Positions 29,043 to 39,356 are shown, numbered from the stretch's first letter. The stretch: DNA of 64,000 nt from Collinsella sp. zg1085 (GCF_018889955.1 NZ_CP076545.1:1-64000), one strand, 5' to 3'. Notes: generated by a model from the letters alone, not told the origin. Numbers and translations: made by a program.

Positions 29043-32000
29043 ATGGAACTAACTGGTTTTAACCTGTTCAAGGTTAGCGAGTCTGGATCTCCGGTAAAGA
29101 AGATACTGGCAGCAGCAGCGGTTACCTTTGCTATTGCCTCGCCACTTGCCGCTCCAATTCCAGTCTTTGGTGCTACGTATTCGGGCAGCCTCACATCAGT
29201 GCAGTCTGCTTCTGTAGCAGAGGGAAAAGAGAACGTTGTAAACGTTACCTTTAACGACAACGTTCCTGGCAAGATTACGTTTTTGGAAGATGGTATCTTC
29301 CGTTATAACGTAGATCCAACAGGCAAATTTTCTGAGTATGCGGTACCGCGCAGCAGAGACCATGTGGGAAGGATTCCGGCTCAGCCAGACGCTTCACCAC
29401 TGTATAAGAAGCCGCGTGCTACCGTAACCGAGACTGCCACCGCGTTTGAGATTAAAGCCGGCGACGTAACGGTTGTGCTTGACAAAGCTACGGCTAAGCT
29501 TTCGGTTAAAAAGGGCAGCAAAACAGTGCTGCGCGAGGTGGCTCCGCTTGCAATAGGCAACAAAACAGTTCAGAAGCTTGAAAAGGCGAGCGGCGAGAAC
29601 TATTTTGGCGGCGGTACGCAAAACGGTCGCTTTATTCACACCGGCGAGGCCATTGAAATTATCACCAACAATACCTATGTAGATGGCGGCGTATCATCAC
29701 CAAACCCCTTCTACTGGTCAAGTGGCGGCTATGGTGTTGTGCGCAACACCTTCTCACAGGGTACCTACGACTTTGGAAAATCCAACGGTGACGAGGTTGC
29801 TGCTTCTCATAACGAGGCAGAGTTTGACGCGTACTACATGGTGACCGACAAAACCACCCCGCGCGAAGTTGCCCAAGAGTTGTTGCGTGAATACTACAAG
29901 GTGACCGGTAACCCTGTTCTGTTGCCTGAGTACGCTTTCTATCTTGGTCACTACAACGCATATAACCGCGACATGTGGTCTGATACCGCGCTTCCTGGTT
30001 ATAGAAAGTGGGAAATCAAGGGTCACGGCGCTGCGTCCGCAGCAGATGTAAACGAAAAGGTTACCTACGAAAAGGGTGGCACCGGTACCGCCATGCAAGA
30101 GAACTCTCTGGTAGAGACGCTCAATGGTACTGGCCCCACCGTCTCTACAGATAAAATTCCTAACGGTGTAACCTTTAGCGAGAAGTTCTCAGCGCGTAAT
30201 CGTGTTGACGAATATCTGAGCCGCGATATGTCGCTGGGCTATTTCTTGCCTAATGACGGCTACGGTGCTGGTTATGGTCAAAATGGCTATAACATGACCG
30301 GTGGTGTTAACCCCGATGGTACAAGTTCTCCTGAGCGTCTAGCAGCTATTGCTGCAAACGTAGATAACCTGCGTCAGTTTAGTGAGTACATCAATCCAAA
30401 GGGTGTGCATACTGGTCTTTGGACACAGTCAAGCTTGCTTCCCAATTCAAATCCTGCAACGTTCTGGCAGCTGTTGCGCGACTTTGAAAACGAGGTTAAG
30501 AAAGGCAACGTATCCACCCTTAAAACTGACGTTGCGTGGGTAGGTTCAGGCTATTCCTTTGGCCTAAATGGTACCAAGCAAGCCTACGATATTGTTACCA
30601 CGTCTAAGGGAAATACGGGCACTCGTCCTAACATTGTTACCTTGGACGGTTGGGCTGGTTCACAGCGCTACGTAGGTATCTGGTCGGGCGACCAAGTGGG
30701 CGGCAACTGGGAATATATTCGTTTCCACATTCCTACCTTTATTGGTCAGAGCCTCTCAGGTAACCCGAATGCCGGTTCTGACATGGACGGTATTTGGGGC
30801 GGACACCCCATCATCGCTACGCGCGACTATCAGTTTAAGACATTCGCGCCGCTCATGCTTGACATGGACGGCTGGGGAACCTACGCCAAGATGCCTTACA
30901 CGCATGGTGACCCGTACACCGGTATTAATCGTATGTACCTCAAGCTCAAGAGTACCTTGCTGCCTTATATCTATACAACGGCAGCATCAGCAGCAAATAT
31001 TGATACTGGCAACAACGACACGGGTCTTCCGTTCGTTCGCGCTATCTTGCTGTCTGAAAACTCTAACTATGCTTTGAGCAAGGCTACTCAGTATGAGTAC
31101 ACCATGGGTGGCAATATCTTGGTAGCACCGGTCTATCAAAACACCGACGGCGACAGCGCTAACGGTGGCTTGGGTGACGGCAACGATGTGCGTAACGGCA
31201 TTTACCTGCCAGGTGATGAAAACACCATCTGGACAGACTATTTCACCGGCAAGCAGTATCGCGGTGGACAGGTACTCAACAACTTTGATGCGCCAATCTG
31301 GAAGCTTCCGGTATTTGTAAAGGGCAACTCCATTATTCCTATGTGGGAGCCCAGCATGAATCCGCAAAACATCGACCGCTCAAAGCGCATTGTTGAGTTC
31401 TTTGCCACCAACGGTAAGGGTGAGTACACCTCGTTTGAAGATACTGGTACCTTTATTGAGAACAATATTGATACCAGCGATGCTGAATACGGCAAGCAGG
31501 AAAAGATTTCCTACGGTGAGCATGTATCAACGCACTTTACCTCGTCGGTAAATGGCGACGAGGCAACTTTTACCGCCGAAGCTTCAACAGGTAACTATGA
31601 GGGCTACAACTCCAACCGCACCAGCACATTTGTGGTAAATGTTTCTGCTGAGCCTACAGGCGTTGTTGCTAAGAACGGGGATGCCGCACTTACCATTAAG
31701 AAGGTAAGCAGCGAGGCAGAATTTAAGGCAGCAACCCCTGCTGAGGGTGAGGCAGTCTACTTCTATAACGCCGCGCCTAACCTTAACTACAACGCAACAG
31801 CCGCAGATGAGGCTGTACGCAACGAGGGCTTTAGTGCTACGGCTATTACCACCACGCCTAAGCTGATGGTAAAGTTTGCTAAGACCGACGTGAAGACAAC
31901 CGTTCAAACGTTGACGGTTTCTGGCTTTAAGAACGACGGCAAGCTACCGGTTATGGGTCTCAATGAGAGCCTTGCGGTACCCACCAATTTAGCAGCCGCT

Positions 32001-35000
32001 GAGGAGACTAAGACTCCTACCAGCATTGCGCTTACATGGACCAAGGTTGAGGGCGCTACTGATTACGAGGTTGAAGCCGACGGCGTAGTCTTTAACATGG
32101 GTGATGTTGATTCGTATAACCATCAGCATCTGCCTTATAACAGCACACATACCTATCGCATTCGTTCGCGCAACAAAGATGGCTTCTCGCAGTGGAGCGA
32201 CTCCATTACAACAGCATCACTGCAAGACCCATGGCGCAATGTTCCAAAGCCTGTAGCCAATGACTGGAAACTGGGCGACAGCTGGGGTGCATTTAAGAAT
32301 GCCTTTGACCACAATAAGGGTCAGATGTTCCACTCAACAAATGGAAACACCGTTGGTGTGCCTCTTACGCTTGATTATGGCAAGGCGTACCAGCTTGACA
32401 AGTTTGTTTATACACCGCGTCAAGATAACGCTGGCAACGGCAATATCAAACGCATGAAGGTTGAGACAAGCTTGGACGGCGTGCATTGGCAAGAGCATGA
32501 TGCAGGTGTTTGGGACAATACCGGTGCTGGTAAGTTTGATGATAAGACCGTTGACTTAACTGGTATCATTGCGCGCTATTTACGCCTTACCAACTTGGAG
32601 TCAGCCGGCGGATTCTTCTCTGCAGGCGAGCTTGCTCTATTCAAAAAAGATGGAAGCCGCGCATTTGAGGTAGGTTCGGTAACCTATGGTGCAACGGTGG
32701 GCGATACCGATTATCAGCACCTCAAGGGCAATATGCTTGGTCGTGAGAACCGCGCACCGATGGTTGAAGAGTGGAACACGCATGTTAAATCACATGCCGC
32801 CGACTTTAACCTGAATGGTGCCTACGATGTTTACGACATGGCCTTTACCATGTCAAAGCTTGATGGTGGCACCACCAAGAATGGTGCTATTGCAGGTACT
32901 TTGGTGCCTGTGGTAAGCAAGCAGCAAGTATCTGCTGGTGAGGTTGTTACTGTTGACCTCTATGGCACCAACATCAAGAACGCTAATGCTCTTGGTGCAC
33001 TACTTCACTATGACGGTAGTAAGTTTGAGCTGGTTGAAGACAGTATTAAGCAAGATATGTCTATTGCTGGCATGGAAAACCTCTCCGTGGCACAAGGCGG
33101 CTTTAACGATGGTAAGCAGTCGGTAAACCTTGCCTTTGCCAACCATGGCGACAAGGCACTTTATAGTGGCTCTGGTGTGGTTGCCAGCTTTAAGCTTAAA
33201 GCTAAACAGGATAGCGCGGTTGACTTAACCACCACTACATGGCTTGTTGGTCCCAAGTGTGATGCTATTGAAAACAAGATTGCCGAGGCTGTAAGCTTCC
33301 CAGAGGCTCCGCAGTCTGCTCGCGCTGAGTATCCGATGGATGCCTTCAATACCAGCATCACCAATGATGTTCTAACCACCGATGACGGTAGCAACGCTGC
33401 TAAGATGCTGCAAGACCCCGCAGGATTTGCTGCGCTGTTTGACAACAACGAGACAGCAAATGGCTTTGAGTACAAGTGGGATTGGCAGAACAATTATCTT
33501 GACGGCGCACAAGAGCTGCCAAATTATGTCAAGCTGCCTTCAACGCTGCACTTTGCATTCAAGCAGCCTTCGGTGCTTGATAACGTTGAGGTAGTAAATC
33601 GCCCCAGCGGCAATGGTACGATGCAGTCTATGCGTGCGGTTATTCACTTTGAAGATGGTACGCAGCAGGAGTTTGCGGGTGGTGCCTTTGACAGCATGCA
33701 GGCTAAGTACACCTTGCAGGTGTCTGAGGATAACAAGGACAAGAAAGCTACCAAGGTTGAGATTACTCCGCTAACTTCAACCGGTACTGCAAAGGGTTCA
33801 AACCCCAGCAACCGTATGCTTACCTTGCGTGAGATTAACTTCAACTACATGACTCCAACTCCGAAAGTTGAGTCAATTGCACTGGGTGAGCACCCAAGCA
33901 GCTTGTATGAAGGTGACCTTGCTCCCGTGAAGGCTGACGTGAGAACGCCTGACGACGTATACCCCTACTACACGGTTGAGTCTTCTAACCCTGCTATCGC
34001 AAGCATTTCTGCGGTACAAAACGGTGACAACGTAGACTACTATGTACGCGGCAACGCAGCTGGTACGGTAACCATTACGGCAAAATCTAAGCTGGATGAA
34101 AGCAAGACCGTAAGCTATGAGCTTGAGGTTAAGGCTGGTGTTGATACCACAGGCTTAGTAGCAGCTATCAATATGGCAAATTCCAAGCATGCCAGCGTAT
34201 ATACCAAGGCGAGCATGGAGAAGCTTACTAAAGCGGTTGCTGATGCTCAGGCGGTACTCAAAAAAGAGAACCCAACCAAAGCCAACGTTCAGGCTGCTCA
34301 GCTTGCACTTGAAAAGGCACTGTCAGAGCTTGTTATGCGCCCAGTTAAAGATGAAAACCTCATCAATAAGGATGCTCAGTCGAGTGTTGCTCAGATGGCA
34401 GCTTCAAGCACCGCAACCGAGAACCTTACTCCTGAGGGAGCGGTTGGCTCAACGCTTGACCAGGACCCAACAACCATCTGGCACAGCAACTACAACGCTC
34501 CTCATCGTGGAATGCCACAATGGCTGGTATATGACCTAGGCGAAGAGCGCGACCTAACCGATGTTACATTCTTGCCACGTCAGGATTCTGGTACCAACGG
34601 CGACATCTTTAGTGTTGAAGTGCTGGTTGCTAATACGCCTCAGGCATTTGGTCTTGCAGCTGCTAATGAGGCTGTTCCTGCCTCACGCTCGGCATTCCGC
34701 TCTGCGGCTGAGGCAGAAACACCGCGCAGCCTTGGTGTCTTTAACTTCGATAATGATGGTCGCGTGTTAAAGGACCGTACTGAGTGGAAGCAGATGAGCT
34801 TTGGTGCTACACGTGCACGTTACGTCAAGCTCAACATTTTGCACGCCGGCGGTAGCGAGGCCGATCAGTATGCATCACTTGCCGAGACACGCTTCTATGC
34901 TCGTCCGCCAATGACTCCGGCTGAGAAGGCAGACCTTGAGACCCTCATCAACAAGATTGATGGCGAACATCTTGAGGCAGAAGGCTACACCGATGCTACA

Positions 35001-35777
35001 TGGACTCCGTTTGCAAATGCTTTGGCAGACGCTAAGCGTATTCTTGCCGATGACGAAGCATCACAAGATGAAGTAGATGCTGCACGTGATGCGCTCACCT
35101 CGGCACGCGCCAAATTGGCACAGACGGTAGCTCCTTCGGTCGAGCATGCGGATAAGACAGCGCTCAAAGCTTTGGTTGATAAGGTTAAAGATTCTGACCT
35201 TACGGGTAAGACCCCTGATTCTGTCCGTGCGTTTGAGAATGCTCTGGCTTATGCTAAGCAGGTACTTGCTGATGAGAATGCAAGCGAAGCAAGTATTCAA
35301 GCTGCGTTTAGTCAGCTGCGTAGCGCCGCTGACGGTTTGACTAATGTTGCGGCTCCTGGTGATGCGGGCAACAGTGGCACTGAAAGTGGTGGCACGAGCG
35401 GTGGCGTAACCGACGTTCCGGGTACCACGACACCTAATACCTCAGATTCGTCTACCGGCACACCACCAAGCAATAACGGTGGTTCTGAGAGTGAGAACGC
35501 ATCTGAGAATCAGGGTGGCAGCGGCAATAATGGTGGCGCTGGTGCTATGGGTAATAATGGCGGCACTGGTAACGGTGTAACCAATATTCCGGGAACCACA
35601 AAACCAAACACCACCGACTCCTCAACAGGTCGGGCACCGCATAGTGATGGCAAGCAAAAGCTTGTTGCTACTGGTGATTCAACAATGGGTGTGGTCGTTG
35701 CCTCTGCGGCAGCAGGCACCGCACTGGTTGCTGGAGCTCTTTATAAGCGCCGTCGTAATGAGAAAACAGATGCATAG
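29043..35777 (+). CDS. Wall-anchored multidomain GH31 glycoside hydrolase
   Basis: This is a 2,244-residue surface enzyme. The ATG at 29043 is chosen for GAAGGGAAGG just upstream; an earlier ATG lacks one. A signal peptide (KKILAAAAVTFAIASPLAA) is followed by a GH31 region to about residue 880. Likely nucleophile D496 lies in KTDVAWVG and acid/base D550 in WSGDQVGG. Then, by eye: fibronectin III (~980-1060), F5/8C or CBM32 (~1075-1205), a dockerin-like stretch (~1253-1276), a cohesin-like module, a discoidin-like region, Big2-like (~1607-1698), FIVAR, a second F5/8C, two more FIVARs and a Gly/Ser/Asn/Thr linker with a duplicated VPGTTTPNT-type unit. LVATG at 2207-2211 plus a hydrophobic helix and KRRR form the sorting signal. 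The catalytic motifs resemble GH31 alpha-N-acetylgalactosaminidases, suggesting mucin O-glycans; the substrate is inference. Confidence 0.88.
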   Translation: MELTGFNLFKVSESGSPVKKILAAAAVTFAIASPLAAPIPVFGATYSGSLTSVQSASVAEGKENVVNVTFNDNVPGKITFLEDGIFRYNVDPTGKFSEYAVPRSRDHVGRIPAQPDASPLYKKPRATVTETATAFEIKAGDVTVVLDKATAKLSVKKGSKTVLREVAPLAIGNKTVQKLEKASGENYFGGGTQNGRFIHTGEAIEIITNNTYVDGGVSSPNPFYWSSGGYGVVRNTFSQGTYDFGKSNGDEVAASHNEAEFDAYYMVTDKTTPREVAQELLREYYKVTGNPVLLPEYAFYLGHYNAYNRDMWSDTALPGYRKWEIKGHGAASAADVNEKVTYEKGGTGTAMQENSLVETLNGTGPTVSTDKIPNGVTFSEKFSARNRVDEYLSRDMSLGYFLPNDGYGAGYGQNGYNMTGGVNPDGTSSPERLAAIAANVDNLRQFSEYINPKGVHTGLWTQSSLLPNSNPATFWQLLRDFENEVKKGNVSTLKTDVAWVGSGYSFGLNGTKQAYDIVTTSKGNTGTRPNIVTLDGWAGSQRYVGIWSGDQVGGNWEYIRFHIPTFIGQSLSGNPNAGSDMDGIWGGHPIIATRDYQFKTFAPLMLDMDGWGTYAKMPYTHGDPYTGINRMYLKLKSTLLPYIYTTAASAANIDTGNNDTGLPFVRAILLSENSNYALSKATQYEYTMGGNILVAPVYQNTDGDSANGGLGDGNDVRNGIYLPGDENTIWTDYFTGKQYRGGQVLNNFDAPIWKLPVFVKGNSIIPMWEPSMNPQNIDRSKRIVEFFATNGKGEYTSFEDTGTFIENNIDTSDAEYGKQEKISYGEHVSTHFTSSVNGDEATFTAEASTGNYEGYNSNRTSTFVVNVSAEPTGVVAKNGDAALTIKKVSSEAEFKAATPAEGEAVYFYNAAPNLNYNATAADEAVRNEGFSATAITTTPKLMVKFAKTDVKTTVQTLTVSGFKNDGKLPVMGLNESLAVPTNLAAAEETKTPTSIALTWTKVEGATDYEVEADGVVFNMGDVDSYNHQHLPYNSTHTYRIRSRNKDGFSQWSDSITTASLQDPWRNVPKPVANDWKLGDSWGAFKNAFDHNKGQMFHSTNGNTVGVPLTLDYGKAYQLDKFVYTPRQDNAGNGNIKRMKVETSLDGVHWQEHDAGVWDNTGAGKFDDKTVDLTGIIARYLRLTNLESAGGFFSAGELALFKKDGSRAFEVGSVTYGATVGDTDYQHLKGNMLGRENRAPMVEEWNTHVKSHAADFNLNGAYDVYDMAFTMSKLDGGTTKNGAIAGTLVPVVSKQQVSAGEVVTVDLYGTNIKNANALGALLHYDGSKFELVEDSIKQDMSIAGMENLSVAQGGFNDGKQSVNLAFANHGDKALYSGSGVVASFKLKAKQDSAVDLTTTTWLVGPKCDAIENKIAEAVSFPEAPQSARAEYPMDAFNTSITNDVLTTDDGSNAAKMLQDPAGFAALFDNNETANGFEYKWDWQNNYLDGAQELPNYVKLPSTLHFAFKQPSVLDNVEVVNRPSGNGTMQSMRAVIHFEDGTQQEFAGGAFDSMQAKYTLQVSEDNKDKKATKVEITPLTSTGTAKGSNPSNRMLTLREINFNYMTPTPKVESIALGEHPSSLYEGDLAPVKADVRTPDDVYPYYTVESSNPAIASISAVQNGDNVDYYVRGNAAGTVTITAKSKLDESKTVSYELEVKAGVDTTGLVAAINMANSKHASVYTKASMEKLTKAVADAQAVLKKENPTKANVQAAQLALEKALSELVMRPVKDENLINKDAQSSVAQMAASSTATENLTPEGAVGSTLDQDPTTIWHSNYNAPHRGMPQWLVYDLGEERDLTDVTFLPRQDSGTNGDIFSVEVLVANTPQAFGLAAANEAVPASRSAFRSAAEAETPRSLGVFNFDNDGRVLKDRTEWKQMSFGATRARYVKLNILHAGGSEADQYASLAETRFYARPPMTPAEKADLETLINKIDGEHLEAEGYTDATWTPFANALADAKRILADDEASQDEVDAARDALTSARAKLAQTVAPSVEHADKTALKALVDKVKDSDLTGKTPDSVRAFENALAYAKQVLADENASEASIQAAFSQLRSAADGLTNVAAPGDAGNSGTESGGTSGGVTDVPGTTTPNTSDSSTGTPPSNNGGSESENASENQGGSGNNGGAGAMGNNGGTGNGVTNIPGTTKPNTTDSSTGRAPHSDGKQKLVATGDSTMGVVVASAAAGTALVAGALYKRRRNEKTDA

Positions 35778-35807
35778 TGCATAAACACTAGCTCAACGTC
35801 TGCGCTG

Positions 35808-35846
35808 CACAGGGTCTAGGGCATATGCCTTAGACCCTGTGTTTAT
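35808..35846 (+). terminator. Terminator after the GH31 gene
   Basis: CACAGGGTCTAGGGCAT pairs with ATGCCTTAGACCCTGTG as an almost continuous 17 bp palindrome with one G-U, followed by TTTAT. It separates the GH31 gene from purE. Confidence 0.85.
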
Positions 35847-35965
35847 CTGCGCCACTTCATGGAGATGCGACGCAAGATTTTTTGCCATTGAACTTGCGAA
35901 AGTTAAGACAGCTCAGAGATGGATATACTAGAGACTAGTTTTGATTACACCGTTAGGGAGGACGC

Positions 35966-36433
35966 ATGGCACAAACAGAAACACCCCTTGTAGGTATTAT
36001 CATGGGCTCTCAGTCGGACATGTCCGTTATGGAAGCATGTACGAAAGAACTTGATAGCCTTGGTGTGCCGTATGAGCTGGTGGTTGCAAGTGCGCATCGC
36101 ACTCCTGATAAGGTGCACAAGTGGGCGGCAAGTGCTGCTGAGCGTGGCTTGAAGGTAATCATTGCTGCAGCAGGTAAGGCTGCACATTTAGGCGGTGTTG
36201 TTGCTGCTTTTACGCCGCTTCCGGTGGTGGGTGTTCCCATTAAAACAAGCGATTTGGGCGGCATGGACTCTTTGCTTTCAATGGTGCAGATGCCATCTGG
36301 TGTGCCGGTTGCCTGTGTGGCAATTAATGGTGCAAAGAACGCTGCTATTTATGCAACGCAAATTCTAGGTGCAAGTTTGCCCGAATATCGCCAAGCAATA
36401 GAAACACTAAAGCAAGAGATGGCAGAAGCGTAA
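35966..36433 (+). CDS. purE: N5-carboxyaminoimidazole ribonucleotide mutase
   Basis: PurE interconverts N5-CAIR and CAIR in purine synthesis. The 155-residue protein has the class I signature [12 protein letters not shown], the [15 protein letters not shown] segment with the catalytic histidine, [25 protein letters not shown] and [13 protein letters not shown] follows GGGAGGACGC. A -10-like TATACT lies at 35924-35929. No purK is next to it; 45 bp downstream starts the sortase gene, an odd pairing for a purine gene. Confidence 0.96.
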   Translation: MAQTETPLVGIIMGSQSDMSVMEACTKELDSLGVPYELVVASAHRTPDKVHKWAASAAERGLKVIIAAAGKAAHLGGVVAAFTPLPVVGVPIKTSDLGGMDSLLSMVQMPSGVPVACVAINGAKNAAIYATQILGASLPEYRQAIETLKQEMAEA

Positions 36434-36477
36434 CTTACAACGTTTAGTGTTGGTACGTGACGCTGAAAGGAGCGCGT

Positions 36478-37776
36478 ATGGCGCGTTTTCGCGAAGATAA
36501 TCAAGGCACATCACAAGGTAACGCGCCTGCAGGCGCTCCCCGCGCTGCTGGCCGTCATTTTCGTTCTACAGGCTCAGCAGGTGCTGGTGCCGGTATGGGC
36601 ACGGGTTCGAGTGCACGCGCTGGTGCCGGTGTAGGTGCTGGTGCCGGTGCCGGTTCGAGCGCAGGCACGGGAGCTGGTGCGGGAGCTGGACGGGCGTTCC
36701 CACGCGGGGGTCATGCGGCTCACCCAAGCCAGACAGTGGCAGCACGCCCGCTTCAACGGGTGGCCCCCGGCGCTCCTGGTGCTTCCGGTGTTGGTGGGGC
36801 TGTCGGAGCTGCACCATTGAAACATGGCAACCGTGCTGGTAGACCAGGCGATAGCGCTAGCAAAAGAGCTTCTAAAAAGAACGCTGCAAAGGGTTCTGGT
36901 AAGAAGCAGCGCTCGGCACGCGATATTATTTCAACCGTGCTGATTGTGCTCGGTGTGGTTTTGCTTTTAGTTGCAGCAGGCATTTTTATCAATGCTCAGC
37001 TTGGTTATCAGGCTGCTCAGGGTTCATATAAAAAGCTTGAGCAATTTGCGGTATCAGATGATGCGGGCGACGGTATTCCTGATGTCAATTTTGACGAGCT
37101 TGAAAAAATCAACCCCGATGTTGTTGGCTGGGTTTATGTGCCCAATACCGTTATTAACTATCCGGTGGTGCAAACTGACAACAACGAGACGTATCTTTCT
37201 AAGCTGTTTGATTTGTCGGGCAACGGTGCTGGTTCTATCTTTATGGATATGGACAACAACAAGCCAGGCATGGTTGACCAGCAAACAACAATTTATGGTC
37301 ACCATATGTATGACGGCAGCATGTTTAAGTACATTGATGACACCCTTAATCAAGAGGCTTTTGATTCGGTAAAGACGGTCTATTACATCACGCGCCAAGC
37401 AACATATAAACTAACACCGCTGTTTACCATGCAGGTTGAAGACACCTATAACGATGCACGTGTTCCAAACTTTGCGGGTGACCAAACACTTGCCGATTAT
37501 CTGCGTGCAAGCCTAGGACAGGCCAAGGCTAAGGCAGCTGATGCAGAGGCGCGTATCGACCAGACGCAGCAGGTGTTGACGCTTGTAACCTGCGCGGGTG
37601 AGATTATTCCGCGTACTACGCGTGCAGCTATGGTGTGTCAGCTGGTTGAGGTGGTGCCGCGTGGTCAAGCTGGGGTGGCCGCTGCGGGAGAGCAGGGTGC
37701 TGGTGAGGCAGCTGCTGAGCAAACTGGCGATGCAGCACCTGCAGAAGGTGGCGAGGCTCCTGCTGAGGGAGAATAG
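36478..37776 (+). CDS. Class B sortase with Gly/Ala-rich N-terminal region
   Basis: Sortases cleave a sorting motif and link surface proteins to the cell wall or pilus. The 432-residue protein has one membrane helix (IISTVLIVLGVVLLLVAAG, ~148-166) and a class B catalytic domain: H275 in YGHHM, C372 in TLVTC and R382 in TTRAAMV. The first ~140 residues are cytoplasmic low-complexity sequence with repeated GAGAG units, then a basic stretch; this is not part of a normal sortase. The last ~40 residues are Ala/Glu/Gly-rich. ATG follows AAAGGAGCGCGT. It is 700 bp after the LVATG-anchored GH31 gene, so that protein is a natural substrate candidate. Confidence 0.92.
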   Translation: MARFREDNQGTSQGNAPAGAPRAAGRHFRSTGSAGAGAGMGTGSSARAGAGVGAGAGAGSSAGTGAGAGAGRAFPRGGHAAHPSQTVAARPLQRVAPGAPGASGVGGAVGAAPLKHGNRAGRPGDSASKRASKKNAAKGSGKKQRSARDIISTVLIVLGVVLLLVAAGIFINAQLGYQAAQGSYKKLEQFAVSDDAGDGIPDVNFDELEKINPDVVGWVYVPNTVINYPVVQTDNNETYLSKLFDLSGNGAGSIFMDMDNNKPGMVDQQTTIYGHHMYDGSMFKYIDDTLNQEAFDSVKTVYYITRQATYKLTPLFTMQVEDTYNDARVPNFAGDQTLADYLRASLGQAKAKAADAEARIDQTQQVLTLVTCAGEIIPRTTRAAMVCQLVEVVPRGQAGVAAAGEQGAGEAAAEQTGDAAPAEGGEAPAEGE

Positions 37777-37777
37777 C

Positions 37778-39253
37778 CTATTGCACGCGGCTTGATTGTC
37801 GTGGGTGTATGGTCATACTCTGAAAGCGATGCTGCATGTAGTCGTTGTTGTAGTAGGTGGCATAAAACTGCTGGAGCGCGATGGTTGGCTCGGTACCTGA
37901 GACTCGTTGGAACCAGCAGTCGAGTGCGCCGAGGGTCATGAGGCAGTTAATGAGCATAAGAACAGCACCGACAGATGTTACTGAATAGCGCCATTTCCAT
38001 GGAATGAGATTGATAAAGTTGAGCAGGCGCGGAAGCAACAGGCGAATCCATATCAGACCCAATACACCCCACATACCTGCAAAAAAGCTGCTGGTTCGCC
38101 CGTGACAAAGAACAGCAATGGGGTCAGGAATAAGCCCAAAGAGCGTTGCCGAGCTATAATCCCAAGCAATGGCTCCAAAACCTAACTGCATAAAAAGGCT
38201 AACAGCCATCTCAAACGCGCCTCCAATGGCTGCGCTCACCAAGAAAATAAATAGGGGATTGCTGCGATAAAAGCGATTGAGCACGCAAGTCATAAGAAGC
38301 GCGCCAAAGCCATAAATGGGGGAGAACGGTCCGTAGAGCAGTCCCGCGCGGTCTTGATATACGCCTGGGTCAACAATCGCCATATGCCAAATAATTTCTA
38401 GTACAAGACCTATAACACTACAAACAACAAAGACCCAAAACAGGTTAAAAAAGTTGAGTTTGATGTATCCCGCGCCTGAGAGGTCACGTCCAAGTAAGCC
38501 TTCTTCGGCGGCTGCGCGGTCTTGTATTTCGTCAAGCTTGCGCTCCATGCGGCCTTTCAGCTCGCGTTCGCGTACAAGCTCTGGGTCAATACGAGCTGAG
38601 AGCACAATTAAGATGATGACCTGTGCAAAAGGTATCAACAGCGTGAGCGACAGACCGCTTGACATAATGCTGGATAGAATTTCGGCTATGCCCACAAAGA
38701 TAAGCGTGTAAGCCCAACGCCCAGCATTGCGGCGCTCGTTTTTGAGAAGCGACCAACCAAGCACGGCAAGCCCAGCAGAGCCAAATAAAGACAGCACAAA
38801 GGCAACAACGTTAATGATGACCAAGGTCATAGGGTCATTGCCAAGGCGCAGTGATTGAGGATTGGTAACAAGTTGCATGAATGAATATGTAAAAGCAACC
38901 GTTAAGAGTACGGTTCCCAATCCACCGTAGATAAGGCAAATAAACCCATAGAGCTTGACACCTAACGGAATAGAGCGCGTCTCGTGAGGGGTGCCGGTTG
39001 GCGCATCTTGCAAGACGGCGTTTGGCGAGCTATGGGAAATGCTACTTGGCACACCGTGAGAGTTACCGCGTGGCGAACCATGCGAGTAGTCGCTGCATGG
39101 TACAGCATGAGCGTTGCTGCCTGGCATATCCTGCAAACCACCGTCCAGCGCACCGTGAGCACTACCCAGACCAGCAGCTGCGTTATCGCTTACGGCATCT
39201 GCCGCATCTGAAGTATGAGGGCTTTGAGAAAACCTTGATAGAGGTTCTGACAT
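37778..39253 (-). CDS. CmpB-type putative ABC transporter permease family membrane protein
   Basis: The C-terminal half matches the family named putative ABC-transporter type IV/CmpB: FFNLFWVFVVCSVIGLVLEIIWH, GLLYGPFSPIYGFGALLM, GGAFEMAVSLFMQ and HGRTSSFFAGMWGVLGL. The middle has four membrane helices with a charged segment (ELVRERELKGRMERKLDEI). The first ~85 residues are a low-complexity cytoplasmic region rich in Ser/His/Gly/Asn-Pro motifs. The ATG at 39253 follows AGGAG and is preferred over one 36 bases upstream. It ends one base from the sortase stop, converging on it. No ATPase partner is nearby; true function is unknown. Confidence 0.75.
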   Translation of the reverse strand: MSEPLSRFSQSPHTSDAADAVSDNAAAGLGSAHGALDGGLQDMPGSNAHAVPCSDYSHGSPRGNSHGVPSSISHSSPNAVLQDAPTGTPHETRSIPLGVKLYGFICLIYGGLGTVLLTVAFTYSFMQLVTNPQSLRLGNDPMTLVIINVVAFVLSLFGSAGLAVLGWSLLKNERRNAGRWAYTLIFVGIAEILSSIMSSGLSLTLLIPFAQVIILIVLSARIDPELVRERELKGRMERKLDEIQDRAAAEEGLLGRDLSGAGYIKLNFFNLFWVFVVCSVIGLVLEIIWHMAIVDPGVYQDRAGLLYGPFSPIYGFGALLMTCVLNRFYRSNPLFIFLVSAAIGGAFEMAVSLFMQLGFGAIAWDYSSATLFGLIPDPIAVLCHGRTSSFFAGMWGVLGLIWIRLLLPRLLNFINLIPWKWRYSVTSVGAVLMLINCLMTLGALDCWFQRVSGTEPTIALQQFYATYYNNDYMQHRFQSMTIHPRQSSRVQ

Positions 39254-39326
39254 GCATCTCCTATCAAGAGCAGTAATAGCTATGCACAACTGTAGCAGAC
39301 GCTAAGCTTGTGTTGTGTGTGTTTCA

Positions 39327-39356
39327 TTGGGTGCAAGGAGCGTTCTCTGTCATAAT
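39327..39356 (+). promoter_or_regulatory. Candidate purF promoter
   Basis: TTGGGT at 39327-39332 and CATAAT at 39351-39356 are 18 bp apart. The expected start (~39363) is at or just before an upstream in-frame ATG (39365), which supports the downstream start chosen for purF. Confidence 0.4.

Noticed and set aside
36566-36825. Minus-strand frames opposite the sortase N-terminal repeat
   Set aside because: Products are His/Arg/Thr-rich low-complexity, an effect of the GC-rich repeat.
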